Assembly (NCBI GenBank): GCA_964512165.1
Contig: CAZEHQ010000023.1
Span: 1-32,042 of the forward strand
Direction of reading: 5' to 3'
Source of the DNA: UBA8231 sp964512165
GTDB taxonomy: Bacteria; Latescibacterota; UBA2968; UBA8231
DNA: 32,042 nt
Under the pieces are notes generated by a model that worked only from the letters and a program-made list of their open reading frames with translations, did not search any database and was not told the DNA's origin. The translations under genes were made by a program, and so were the position numbers. Positions 1-7,669 of this stretch are shown piece by piece; the first letter of the stretch is position 1; every line of letters begins with the position of its first letter.

Positions 1-1
1 C

Positions 2-1195
2 CGGGATGTCATCGACTACGAGAACGAGGCGGTCTACCTGTACGAGTTCGTGGACGACAACGACGACCAGGACCGCTTCCCCGACTGGCGCCGCCGGTAC
101 ACGGGGGGAGGAACGGGGCAGCTCGACCGCCGGCTGCGGGTAGCCGACGCGGCCGTCTTCCCCGGCTACGACGAGAACAACGATCTGGAGCCCGACTTCA
201 ACCAGAATGACAACCTCCAGCCGGACTACGTAGAGCCCCTCATCCGTTACAACGTCGATCCCCTGGAGTTCCTGTATGGAACGGACATGAACAACAACAC
301 GGTCATCGACCGCTTCGAGAACGACCGCGAGCCGGACTATCCCTACAAGCGTGACCATCGGGGCTACAACGTGTACGCCGGTGTCGAACTCATGCCGGGG
401 ACGCGGCTCATGCTGGGCCGGACGCACCACTGGCTCCTGAGCAGCAACCCCCACAGTCGCGCCTGGTACGCCATGCTCGTTTCGGCCCTGGAGCTGCCCC
501 GGTACCACCTGAAACTCAATCTCTTCGAGTCTCTACGCAGCGTTCGTGACGACATACCCGACGACGTGATCCTGTGGACCCAGCGGGATTTCTCGAGGGG
601 AGGCATGGAGGATTTCCCGGATCCCATGGTGGCCCGGGACGCCCTGGTCAACACCGCCTTCGCCTCCGCCGACCTGGCAAGGTTCGCTCCCCTGAGCCTC
701 AGCGCCAAGGTCAAACACGAGATCTACCATCGGCGGGCCGGCAACGGCGCCGAGAACCGCGACCTCTCGCTCTTCGCGCTGACGACCAAGGCAGACTATC
801 GGTATCCCGTGGGTGAGGGTTTCACGCTGTGGCCGAAGTGGAAGCAGCTCTACCTTCGCCGGACGCCCTTCGAGGACAGTGCCCTGGAGGAGAACTGGCT
901 CTCCGAAATCCTGTTCCTCACCACCAGGCAACGCCTCATGGACTCCCTGTGGCTGGAGTCCGGGGTGGAGTACGAGGTGTTCCGCAATCTCCTGAGGCGG
1001 TCCGATCCGGTCCCTCCAGGATACGAAGAGGACTTCGAGCAAGTGGTGCTGGCCACGCAGCTCACCAACCAGTCCCATTACCTCGGCTACCTGCTGGTGG
1101 CCAACCTCGGCGGGCGCTGGGAGCAGCGGAGCCTCAACGAGGGATCCCGCACGAACACCGTCCTCTTCCTCGAGGTCTACGCCGGCTTGCGCTGA
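2..1195 (+). CDS. Envelope protein C-terminal part: acidic Asp/Asn repeats plus beta-barrel-like region (5' partial)
   Basis: The frame is open from base 2, so the gene begins outside the window; the GTG at 50 is merely the first internal start codon. The visible N-terminal third carries at least three spaced Asp/Asn-rich units (DENNDLEPD, NQNDNLQPD, DMNNNTVID) that resemble calcium-binding thrombospondin-3 or EF-hand-like loops. The rest consists of alternating polar/hydrophobic stretches rich in Tyr, Trp and Leu, ending in a short strand (FLEVYAGLR), as expected for an outer-membrane beta-barrel or large beta-sandwich. I do not recognise a named family. The next gene, 21 bases downstream, is a large inner-membrane protein, so the two are probably co-transcribed and may work as an envelope pair. 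The outer-membrane location is inference, and the signal peptide would lie outside the window. Confidence 0.6.
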   Translation, partial: RDVIDYENEAVYLYEFVDDNDDQDRFPDWRRRYTGGGTGQLDRRLRVADAAVFPGYDENNDLEPDFNQNDNLQPDYVEPLIRYNVDPLEFLYGTDMNNNTVIDRFENDREPDYPYKRDHRGYNVYAGVELMPGTRLMLGRTHHWLLSSNPHSRAWYAMLVSALELPRYHLKLNLFESLRSVRDDIPDDVILWTQRDFSRGGMEDFPDPMVARDALVNTAFASADLARFAPLSLSAKVKHEIYHRRAGNGAENRDLSLFALTTKADYRYPVGEGFTLWPKWKQLYLRRTPFEDSALEENWLSEILFLTTRQRLMDSLWLESGVEYEVFRNLLRRSDPVPPGYEEDFEQVVLATQLTNQSHYLGYLLVANLGGRWEQRSLNEGSRTNTVLFLEVYAGLR

Positions 1196-1216
1196 TCTCC
1201 CCCTCCCGAGGACTCG

Positions 1217-3181
1217 ATGACGCCCACACGCCTCGAGGCGCCGTCCTCCGGTGGGACGCCGTGTGTCACCGCCAGGGCCGTCCTCACCGGCGCCCTCCTG
1301 ACGCTCTGCCTCGCCATCTTCGCCCCGTACGGCAACATGGCCATCCGCGGTTCCTATCTGTCGGGAGACTTCAGCACCCCCGGCGCCATCTTCCTGTTCT
1401 TCATCTTCGTGGGGCTGGCGAACTCGGCCCTCGGTCTCATCGGCCGGCCTCTGGCCTTGCGCGGCGGCGAGCTGCTCGTCGTCTACTGCATGCTCCTCGT
1501 CGGCTCTGCCATACCCACCTTCGGCCTGTGCGAGTACCTGCTGCCGATCATCGCCGGGGTCCGCTACTACGCCACGCCGGAGAACAACTGGCAGAACCTC
1601 TTCCTTCACTTTCTGCCCGACTGGATCGCGCCTCACGATGACAAGGCCATCCAGTGGTTCTTCGAGGGAGCTCCCGGGGAGGCCAGCATCCCCTGGGAAG
1701 CCTGGCAGGTGCCGCTGGCCAGCTGGGGCCTCATGGTGGCTGCCCTGTGCCTGCTTTCCATCTCCTCGGCGGTGATCCTCCGCCGACAGTGGGTCGAGCG
1801 CGAGCGCCTGGCCTACCCCATCCTCCAGGTCCCCCTGGAGATGGTGCGGCAGGGAGATCCGTCGTCACGGGTCCGTCCGTTCTACAAGAGCCTGCCCATG
1901 TGGGCGGGGTTCTGCCTGCCCGTCATTCTCAGCAGCCTCGTCGCCCTCCATGCCTACCACGACTTCATCCCCGCCCCTCGAACGGCGGCCGATCTGCCCT
2001 TGTTCCGCGACACTCTGAACCTGCGCCTGTGGCTCAGCTTTCCGATCATCGGTTTCTCCTACCTCATCAACACCGAGGTGGCCTTCAGTCTCTGGTTCTT
2101 CAACCTGCTGGCGTTCTGCATCAAGGGAACCTTCCGCGTCCTCGGCGTCGGGGGTACGGAGCACCTGGGCATCTACGGCGTCGCCAACGAGCCCATCCTC
2201 GCCCATCAGGGGATGGGGGCCATGGCCGTCCTTGTCCTCGCCGGGCTGTGGCTCTCCCGCAGGCACCTGAGGGATGTCGCGGCCAGCGCCCTCGGATCCC
2301 GTGCATCCGTCGACGACTCGCGCGAGATCATGTCCTACCGGGCGGCCGTCCTGGCCTGGCTCCTCGGCTTCGGCGCCGCCACCCTGTGGCTGTGGTGGGC
2401 CGGCCTGCCCCTGTGGGCGGCGGCGGCCACGCTGGCGGTAGCTCTTCTGCTCTTCGTCGGCTTGACGCGCATCGTGGCCGAGACCGGAGTGGCCTCCATC
2501 GTGGGGCCCATGATCGCTTCCTCGGCCATCGTCTCGGCCGTCGGCACCTCGGCCCTTGGAGGCGCCGGCCTCGTCAGCCTGGCCTCCACCTACGCCTGGG
2601 GCGCCGATCACCGGATCTTCCTGATGGGCTGCTGCGCCCACGGCCTCAAACTCTCGGACCATATGGCCGGCAACCTTCGACTTCTCCTCTGGGCGATCCT
2701 CCTGGCCATCGTCCTCAGCCTGGTTGCCTCCGTATGGACGGTCCTTCACCTGGCCTACGAGTACGGCGGGGTCAATCTCAGTACCTGGTTCTTCAACGGA
2801 GGCGCCCGCGCCCCTTTCGAGTACATCGCGGTGAAGCTGAACGCGCCGACGGGTCCGGACTCGGCGGGATGGCTCCACAAACTCGTCGGTGCCGCGGCGA
2901 TGGGGCTGCTCATGCTGGCGCGCTATGGGTGGCAATGGTGGCCGCTCCATCCCATCGGCTACCCGATCAGCGCCGTGTGGACCATGGAACTGCTGTGGTG
3001 CAACATCTTTCTCGCCTGGCTGATCAAGTCCGTCGGGCTGCACTTCGGAGGCGTGCGCTTCTACCGCGCGACTCGCCCCTTCTTCCTCGGCCTCATCATG
3101 GGCCAGTACACCATCGCCGGCTTCTGGCTTCTGGTCGACTACTTCACGGGCATGACGGACAACGTCGTGTTCTGGATATGA
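1217..3181 (+). CDS. Polytopic membrane protein, DUF6785/DUF6784-like
   Basis: A 654-residue integral membrane protein with roughly a dozen or more hydrophobic segments spread from about residue 22 to the C-terminus. Trp/Tyr-rich loops separate them, including a large early loop around the YYATPENNWQN motif. Overall layout, length and the RQWVERERLAYPILQVPLEM motif after the fifth or so helix match proteins annotated DUF6785 (N-terminal) and DUF6784 (C-terminal), common in Latescibacterota, Poribacteria and similar uncultured groups. The reaction is unknown; a transporter role is plausible from topology only. The ATG at 1217 is preceded by a CGAGGA ribosome-binding sequence a few bases upstream. 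The preceding envelope gene ends 21 bases before it, so the two probably share a transcript. Confidence 0.7.
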   Translation: MTPTRLEAPSSGGTPCVTARAVLTGALLTLCLAIFAPYGNMAIRGSYLSGDFSTPGAIFLFFIFVGLANSALGLIGRPLALRGGELLVVYCMLLVGSAIPTFGLCEYLLPIIAGVRYYATPENNWQNLFLHFLPDWIAPHDDKAIQWFFEGAPGEASIPWEAWQVPLASWGLMVAALCLLSISSAVILRRQWVERERLAYPILQVPLEMVRQGDPSSRVRPFYKSLPMWAGFCLPVILSSLVALHAYHDFIPAPRTAADLPLFRDTLNLRLWLSFPIIGFSYLINTEVAFSLWFFNLLAFCIKGTFRVLGVGGTEHLGIYGVANEPILAHQGMGAMAVLVLAGLWLSRRHLRDVAASALGSRASVDDSREIMSYRAAVLAWLLGFGAATLWLWWAGLPLWAAAATLAVALLLFVGLTRIVAETGVASIVGPMIASSAIVSAVGTSALGGAGLVSLASTYAWGADHRIFLMGCCAHGLKLSDHMAGNLRLLLWAILLAIVLSLVASVWTVLHLAYEYGGVNLSTWFFNGGARAPFEYIAVKLNAPTGPDSAGWLHKLVGAAAMGLLMLARYGWQWWPLHPIGYPISAVWTMELLWCNIFLAWLIKSVGLHFGGVRFYRATRPFFLGLIMGQYTIAGFWLLVDYFTGMTDNVVFWI

Positions 3182-3236
3182 CCGTCGAGACCACGGCAGG
3201 GCGCCATCTGCGGACTCCACGCGGCCCGCGGTCGAC

Positions 3237-4895
3237 GTGGAGACGACCCGCGCTGGCAAGGGTCTAGTCAACTTGGTCGTCCTCGAGACACGGAATCCGG
3301 ATCCCCAGGTCCTGCCGAGCCTGGGCCTTTGGCAGTGCGGCAACGAGGTGGGGACCCGGATGCACTACGTGTCGGCCACCTTCCCCGGCGTTCCCGAGTT
3401 CACCTGCGACTTCTGGTGCTACGAGAGCGGCCTGGAGTTCCTCGGCGCCACGGCCCTGGATGGCGGCCGGCTGGAGTTGCGCCACCGTGAGTCCCGGCGC
3501 CCGCAGGTCCACCTCGTGACCACCGTGGCCCCCGAACCCGGCGTCGTCGAGTTCCGTGCCCGTGCGCGACTGGCTCCCGGCGCCGAGGCCTCCTTGCCCG
3601 CCGACCTGCCGGTTCCGAACCTCTGTTGGCAGCTCAAGCGGGCGCCCGGCTTCGCCAGCAAGCCAGACCTCTATCCCGAGTTCGTCGGGCGCTGCTTCAT
3701 GTTCACGGAGACGGGACTGACCTTCCTCAACGCCACCCGGCGCCGGCCTGCCAGCGGCGTTCCGCCGGAGGATCCGCGCAGCAACCCCCCATGGGTTCAG
3801 GCGTACCTGCCATCCTGGGCCGAGGGCAGCGGGGACCGGTTCACCCATCCCGTCATCGGTGCCGTTTCCCGCGACCGCCGCTACCTGGCGGCGATCGCCT
3901 GCGAGCGGCCGGAGTTCTTCAGCCAGTACTGGCACGACTGCATGCACAACAATCCGGCCTGGTTGCCGGTCGAGGCGGGGCCCGCCGAGCAGTCCTGGCG
4001 CGTGCGGATCTACGCCATGGAGAACGATCCCGAGCAGCTGCTGCGCCGGGTGGTCCAGGATTTCCCCTCCCTCTGTGAGCCTCGAGAGGAGTCCGGCGGC
4101 CCCCGACATCCCGCACGACCTCCCGAGCAGACCGTGCGGCTCCCAGGGGGAGCGACGATGGATCTGGTGTGGGTCGACTCCGGCGCCTTCGCCATGGGAT
4201 CGCCGGAGACCGAGGCCGGACGCAATCCCGATGAGGGGCCCCGGCGGCAGGTGACCATCACCAGCGGATTCTACCTGGGCAAGTACCCCATCACCCAGGG
4301 GCAATGGCATTCCGTCATGGGGACCCGGCCCTGGGCGGGAGGGCCTTGCGTCGGATCCGATCCGGAGACACCCGCGGTCTGCGTTTCGTGGGACGAGGTG
4401 AACGCCTTCGTCCGCCGGTTGAACGAGGAGATGGGCGGAAGCCCCTTTCGTCTGCCGACGGAAGCGGAGTGGGAGTACGCCTGCCGGGCAGGCACGGCGT
4501 CACGCTGGTCCTTTCCCGCGGATGAGGGTTCAGCCGAGGACCGGGCGTGGGACTTCTGGAGCGCCGAGCCACGCCTGGGAGAGTATGGCTGGTACTTCTG
4601 GAACACATGGAACGAAGGGATGCATCAGGCCCAACCCGTGGGGAAGAAGCTCCCGAACCCCTGGGGTCTGCACGACATGCACGGAAACGTGTGGGAGTGG
4701 TGCCAGGACTGGTTCGGAGCGTATGCGGAGGGAGATGACGCGGACCCCACCGGACCGGCGTCCGGTTCGTCTCGCGTCCTTCGGGGGGGCGACTTCAGCA
4801 GGGGGGCTCCGGACGCGCGGTCTGCGGCCCGCGCCGCCCATCTGCCCGCAGCACGGAGCAGTCTCATCGGGGCCCGGATCCTCAGGCGGAGATAG
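3237..4895 (+). CDS. SUMF1/FGE-like C-type-lectin-fold domain fused to unrecognised N-terminal domain
   Basis: Residues about 305-552 form a SUMF1/formylglycine-generating-enzyme-like domain: VDSGAFAMGS at the start, the YPITQGQW motif, RLPTEAEWEYACRAG, then LHDMHGNVWEWCQDW and a final VLRGGDF. The pair of catalytic cysteines that true sulfatase-activating enzymes carry after the RGGS/RGGD motif is absent (SRGAPDARSAARAA follows). It is therefore probably a binding or scaffold member, not a formylglycine generator. Residues 1-280 form a beta-rich, Trp/Phe-rich region with several cysteines that I cannot assign; it has no visible signal peptide. The start is uncertain: the GTG at 3237 lacks a clear ribosome-binding site, and a TTG at about 3273 preceded by AAGGG or the ATG at 3360 are alternatives. 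The gene follows the membrane protein by 55 bases. Confidence 0.7.
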   Translation: METTRAGKGLVNLVVLETRNPDPQVLPSLGLWQCGNEVGTRMHYVSATFPGVPEFTCDFWCYESGLEFLGATALDGGRLELRHRESRRPQVHLVTTVAPEPGVVEFRARARLAPGAEASLPADLPVPNLCWQLKRAPGFASKPDLYPEFVGRCFMFTETGLTFLNATRRRPASGVPPEDPRSNPPWVQAYLPSWAEGSGDRFTHPVIGAVSRDRRYLAAIACERPEFFSQYWHDCMHNNPAWLPVEAGPAEQSWRVRIYAMENDPEQLLRRVVQDFPSLCEPREESGGPRHPARPPEQTVRLPGGATMDLVWVDSGAFAMGSPETEAGRNPDEGPRRQVTITSGFYLGKYPITQGQWHSVMGTRPWAGGPCVGSDPETPAVCVSWDEVNAFVRRLNEEMGGSPFRLPTEAEWEYACRAGTASRWSFPADEGSAEDRAWDFWSAEPRLGEYGWYFWNTWNEGMHQAQPVGKKLPNPWGLHDMHGNVWEWCQDWFGAYAEGDDADPTGPASGSSRVLRGGDFSRGAPDARSAARAAHLPAARSSLIGARILRRR

Positions 4896-4937
4896 GCGGG
4901 CGGACGGCACCTCACCGGCTTCCCCTGGAGGACAAGC

Positions 4938-6047
4938 ATGATGCGGCGCTGGCGAGTCTGGGTACCGTCGGGCGGCCTGCTCGCCAGTTGCCTGTCGTGC
5001 ACCCCCGGGGAAGAGGCCGGAGGGCACGAGTGGAAGGTCCTGCTGGAGCAGGCCAACGCCCACACCCGCAGGGAGGCGTACCCCGAAGCGATCTCCGCCT
5101 ACCGCAAGGTCATCGAACTGAGACCCGATCATGCACCGGCCCATCACAACCTCGGCGCCGTCCTGATCCGTCAGTACCGGTACGACGAGGCCGCCATGGC
5201 CATGGACCGGGCCGTGGAACTCGATCCGGAGTACAAGCTGGCCAACAACGCCCGCGGCCTCCTGCACGTCCGGCAGGGAGACTTCGACCGGGCAGCCGCA
5301 GCGTACCGCCGGGCCCTGCAGGCCGACTCGACCTATGCCGAGGCCTGGCACAACCTGGGAGAGCTCCATCTGGAGAGGGACGAGCTGCCCGCCGCCGAGC
5401 AGGCCCTCCGCCGGGCCCTGGACTACGACGCCGCGTCTGCCGGCACCTACGCTGCACTGGGCTCTCTCCACATCCGGCGCCAGCAGTACGGACAGGCCGT
5501 CGAGATGCTCCGCCAGGCCGTGCGGCTGGACCCACTCGACACCCAGGCCCACTACCATCTCGGCCGCAGCTACCTGAGGCTCGGAGAGAAGGAGAAGGCC
5601 CGCCAGGCCCTGGAATCCTTCGAGCGGCTGGACGCCCAGGACCGGAAGATCTACGAGATGAGATACAACCTCGTGCGGCGCCCCGACGACGCCCGGCTGC
5701 ACTACAACCTCGGCGTCCTGTACGCTCAGAGGGGGCAGTACGGGACGGCCAGGGCCCGCTACGAGCAGGCCATCGCCCACGACCCGGCCTTCGCCCTTCC
5801 CTACCTCAACCTCGGCAACATCCACCTGAGAGAGCGCCGGCTCGCCGAGGCCGTCACGATGTTCGAGCGCGCCCTGGCGGCGGACTCCAGCTATGCCCTG
5901 GCTTACAACGGACTGGGGAACGCCTACCTGCGGCGCGGCGAGTACGACCGGGCCGCGGGGGCCTACGAACATGCCTTCCGGCTCGACTCGACGAACACGG
6001 AGATTCGCACGAACCTGCATATCGCCCAACGTCTGACAGTCGAATGA
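4938..6047 (+). CDS. TPR-repeat lipoprotein
   Basis: A 369-residue protein that begins with two Met codons, a basic n-region and a lipobox (LASC, followed three residues later by a second Cys), so it is probably an envelope-anchored lipoprotein. From about residue 35 to the end it is built from around nine or ten 34-residue tetratricopeptide units, with the characteristic A..NLG...L..G....A...Y..AL..D pattern (for example YNGLGNAYLRRGEYDRAAGAYE). TPR arrays are protein-protein scaffolds. The start is supported by a GGAGG sequence 7 bases before the ATG. Its stop overlaps the start of the FG-GAP/ASPIC gene in ATGA, so the two are translationally coupled. TPR plus ASPIC/UnbV pairings are frequent in Planctomycetes, Acidobacteria and FCB genomes, but their joint role is not known. 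Confidence 0.88.
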   Translation: MMRRWRVWVPSGGLLASCLSCTPGEEAGGHEWKVLLEQANAHTRREAYPEAISAYRKVIELRPDHAPAHHNLGAVLIRQYRYDEAAMAMDRAVELDPEYKLANNARGLLHVRQGDFDRAAAAYRRALQADSTYAEAWHNLGELHLERDELPAAEQALRRALDYDAASAGTYAALGSLHIRRQQYGQAVEMLRQAVRLDPLDTQAHYHLGRSYLRLGEKEKARQALESFERLDAQDRKIYEMRYNLVRRPDDARLHYNLGVLYAQRGQYGTARARYEQAIAHDPAFALPYLNLGNIHLRERRLAEAVTMFERALAADSSYALAYNGLGNAYLRRGEYDRAAGAYEHAFRLDSTNTEIRTNLHIAQRLTVE

Positions 6048-7669
6048 TCGTCATTGTGCTCTCTGCGGCTCTCGTCGCAGCCGGTCCGGCCGCTGCGGCC
6101 GTCTTCGTCGAGACCACCCTCCTGGCGGGCATCGACTTCACCTACGTCAACGGCGCCAGCGACGCGAGGTACCTGCCGGAGGCCATGGGGTCCGGGGCCG
6201 CCTTCTTCGACAGCGACGGCGACGGCTTCCTCGATCTGTACATCGTCAACGGGACACACCTCGGCCGACCCCGGGGTCCCGACTCCCCCGCTAATGCCCT
6301 CTACCGGAACCGGCGGGACGGCACCTTCCACGACGTAACGCAGCCGGCCGGCGTGGGCGATCGGCAGTATGGCATGGGCGCGGCCACGGGGGACTACGAC
6401 AACGATGGCGACCAGGATCTCTACGTGACGAACTTCGGCCCCGACGTGCTCTACCGGAACGGGGGGGAGGGCACCTTCCTGGACGTGACCCGGCAGTCCG
6501 GGGTCGACAGCCCCGGCTGGGGCAGCAGCGCCGCCTTTGCGGACTACGACATGGACGGCGACCTCGACCTCTACGTGGCCAACTACGCGGACTTCGATGT
6601 GAGCCGCAACCAGGAGTGCCGCCAGGGCACGGTGCGGGCCTATTGCGGTCCCCTCACCTACCCGGGTCAGTCGGGCGTGCTCTACCGCAACGAAGGCGGC
6701 GGTTCCTTTCGCGACGCCACTCGGGAGGCCCGGCTCTACTCCACGGAGGGGCGCCAACTCGGGGCCGTCTTCGCCGACTACGACAACGACGGGGACCCGG
6801 ATCTGTTCGTCGCCAACGACATGACGCCGAACTTCCTCTTCCGCAACGCGGGGGACGGCACCTTCACCGATGTGGGCTTCCTGAGCGGCGTCGCCTACAA
6901 CGGCGACGGCGAGGCCGAGTCGGCCATGGGCACCGACTGGGGCGACTACGACAACGACGGCCACCTCGACCTCGTCCTGGCGACCTTCCAGTGGATGCCG
7001 AACACGCTCTACCACAGCGACGGCGACGGGTTCTTCTCCGACGCCACCGCCCGGGCCCGGATCAGGGCCCCGAGCATCCCCTTCCTCGGCATGTCCGCGA
7101 CCTTCCTCGACTATGACAGCGACGGCTTCCTGGACATCTTCGTCGCCAACGGTCACCTCGACGAGAACGTGGAGAAGTACGACAGCGCCGCGTGCTATGC
7201 CCAGAAGAACCAGCTGTTCCGGAACCTGGCGGATGGCGCCTTCGCCGAGGTGACGGCCCTGGCAGGGCCGGGGCTGCAGGTCGACCGGGTCAGCCACGGC
7301 GCGGCCTTCGGCGACTACGACAACGACGGCGACGTCGACATCTTCGTCTCCGACTCGGCGGCGCCCCATTGCACCCTTCTGCGCAACGACGGCGGCAACG
7401 CCAACCACTATCTCCAGCTCGACCTCGTGGGGACGCGCAGCAACCGGGACGCCCTGGGAGCCCGGGTCCGCGTCGTCGCCGGAGACCTGGTGCAGGTCAA
7501 GGAGGTCCGGAGCGGATATGGCTACCTGAGCGCCAGCGACCGCCGTCTCCACTTCGGGCTCGGATCCCGCGGTTCCGTGGAGCGGATCGAGATCCGTTGG
7601 CCCCGGGGAGGGCTGCTCGTGGTGGAGGATGTGTCCGCCGACCAGCTACTCTTGATCGAGGAAGAGTGA
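6044..7669 (+). CDS. CRTAC1-family secreted protein, FG-GAP/VCBS repeats with C-terminal ASPIC/UnbV domain
   Basis: A 541-residue protein. The first 19 or so residues (MIVIVLSAALVAAGPAAAA) are a Sec signal peptide. The body has about seven to eight FG-GAP/VCBS-type blades, each with an Asp-rich calcium loop such as DSDGDGFLDLY, DYDNDGDQDLY, DYDMDGDLDLY and DYDNDGHLDL, predicting a calcium-stabilised integrin-like beta-propeller. The last 100 residues have the ASPIC/UnbV signature (NHYLQLDLVGTRSNRDALGARV, then a GYLS..RRLHFGLG-like stretch). The same frame is open far upstream through the TPR gene, but the ATG at 6044, the signal peptide and the ATGA overlap fix this start. No catalytic function is established for the family; extracellular binding or adhesion is the usual inference. 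It overlaps the next gene by one base (TGATG). Confidence 0.9.
   Translation: MIVIVLSAALVAAGPAAAAVFVETTLLAGIDFTYVNGASDARYLPEAMGSGAAFFDSDGDGFLDLYIVNGTHLGRPRGPDSPANALYRNRRDGTFHDVTQPAGVGDRQYGMGAATGDYDNDGDQDLYVTNFGPDVLYRNGGEGTFLDVTRQSGVDSPGWGSSAAFADYDMDGDLDLYVANYADFDVSRNQECRQGTVRAYCGPLTYPGQSGVLYRNEGGGSFRDATREARLYSTEGRQLGAVFADYDNDGDPDLFVANDMTPNFLFRNAGDGTFTDVGFLSGVAYNGDGEAESAMGTDWGDYDNDGHLDLVLATFQWMPNTLYHSDGDGFFSDATARARIRAPSIPFLGMSATFLDYDSDGFLDIFVANGHLDENVEKYDSAACYAQKNQLFRNLADGAFAEVTALAGPGLQVDRVSHGAAFGDYDNDGDVDIFVSDSAAPHCTLLRNDGGNANHYLQLDLVGTRSNRDALGARVRVVAGDLVQVKEVRSGYGYLSASDRRLHFGLGSRGSVERIEIRWPRGGLLVVEDVSADQLLLIEEE

Noticed and set aside
1865..3343. Long open frame on the minus strand opposite the membrane-protein gene (and similar antisense frames throughout)
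   Set aside because: Arg/Gly/Glu/Pro-rich translations without any recognisable motif, created by high GC and third-position bias; the plus-strand gene has clear membrane segments.
4305..4895. True formylglycine-generating (sulfatase-activating) enzyme
   Set aside because: The catalytic cysteine pair after the RGG motif is missing and no sulfatase gene is in the window.
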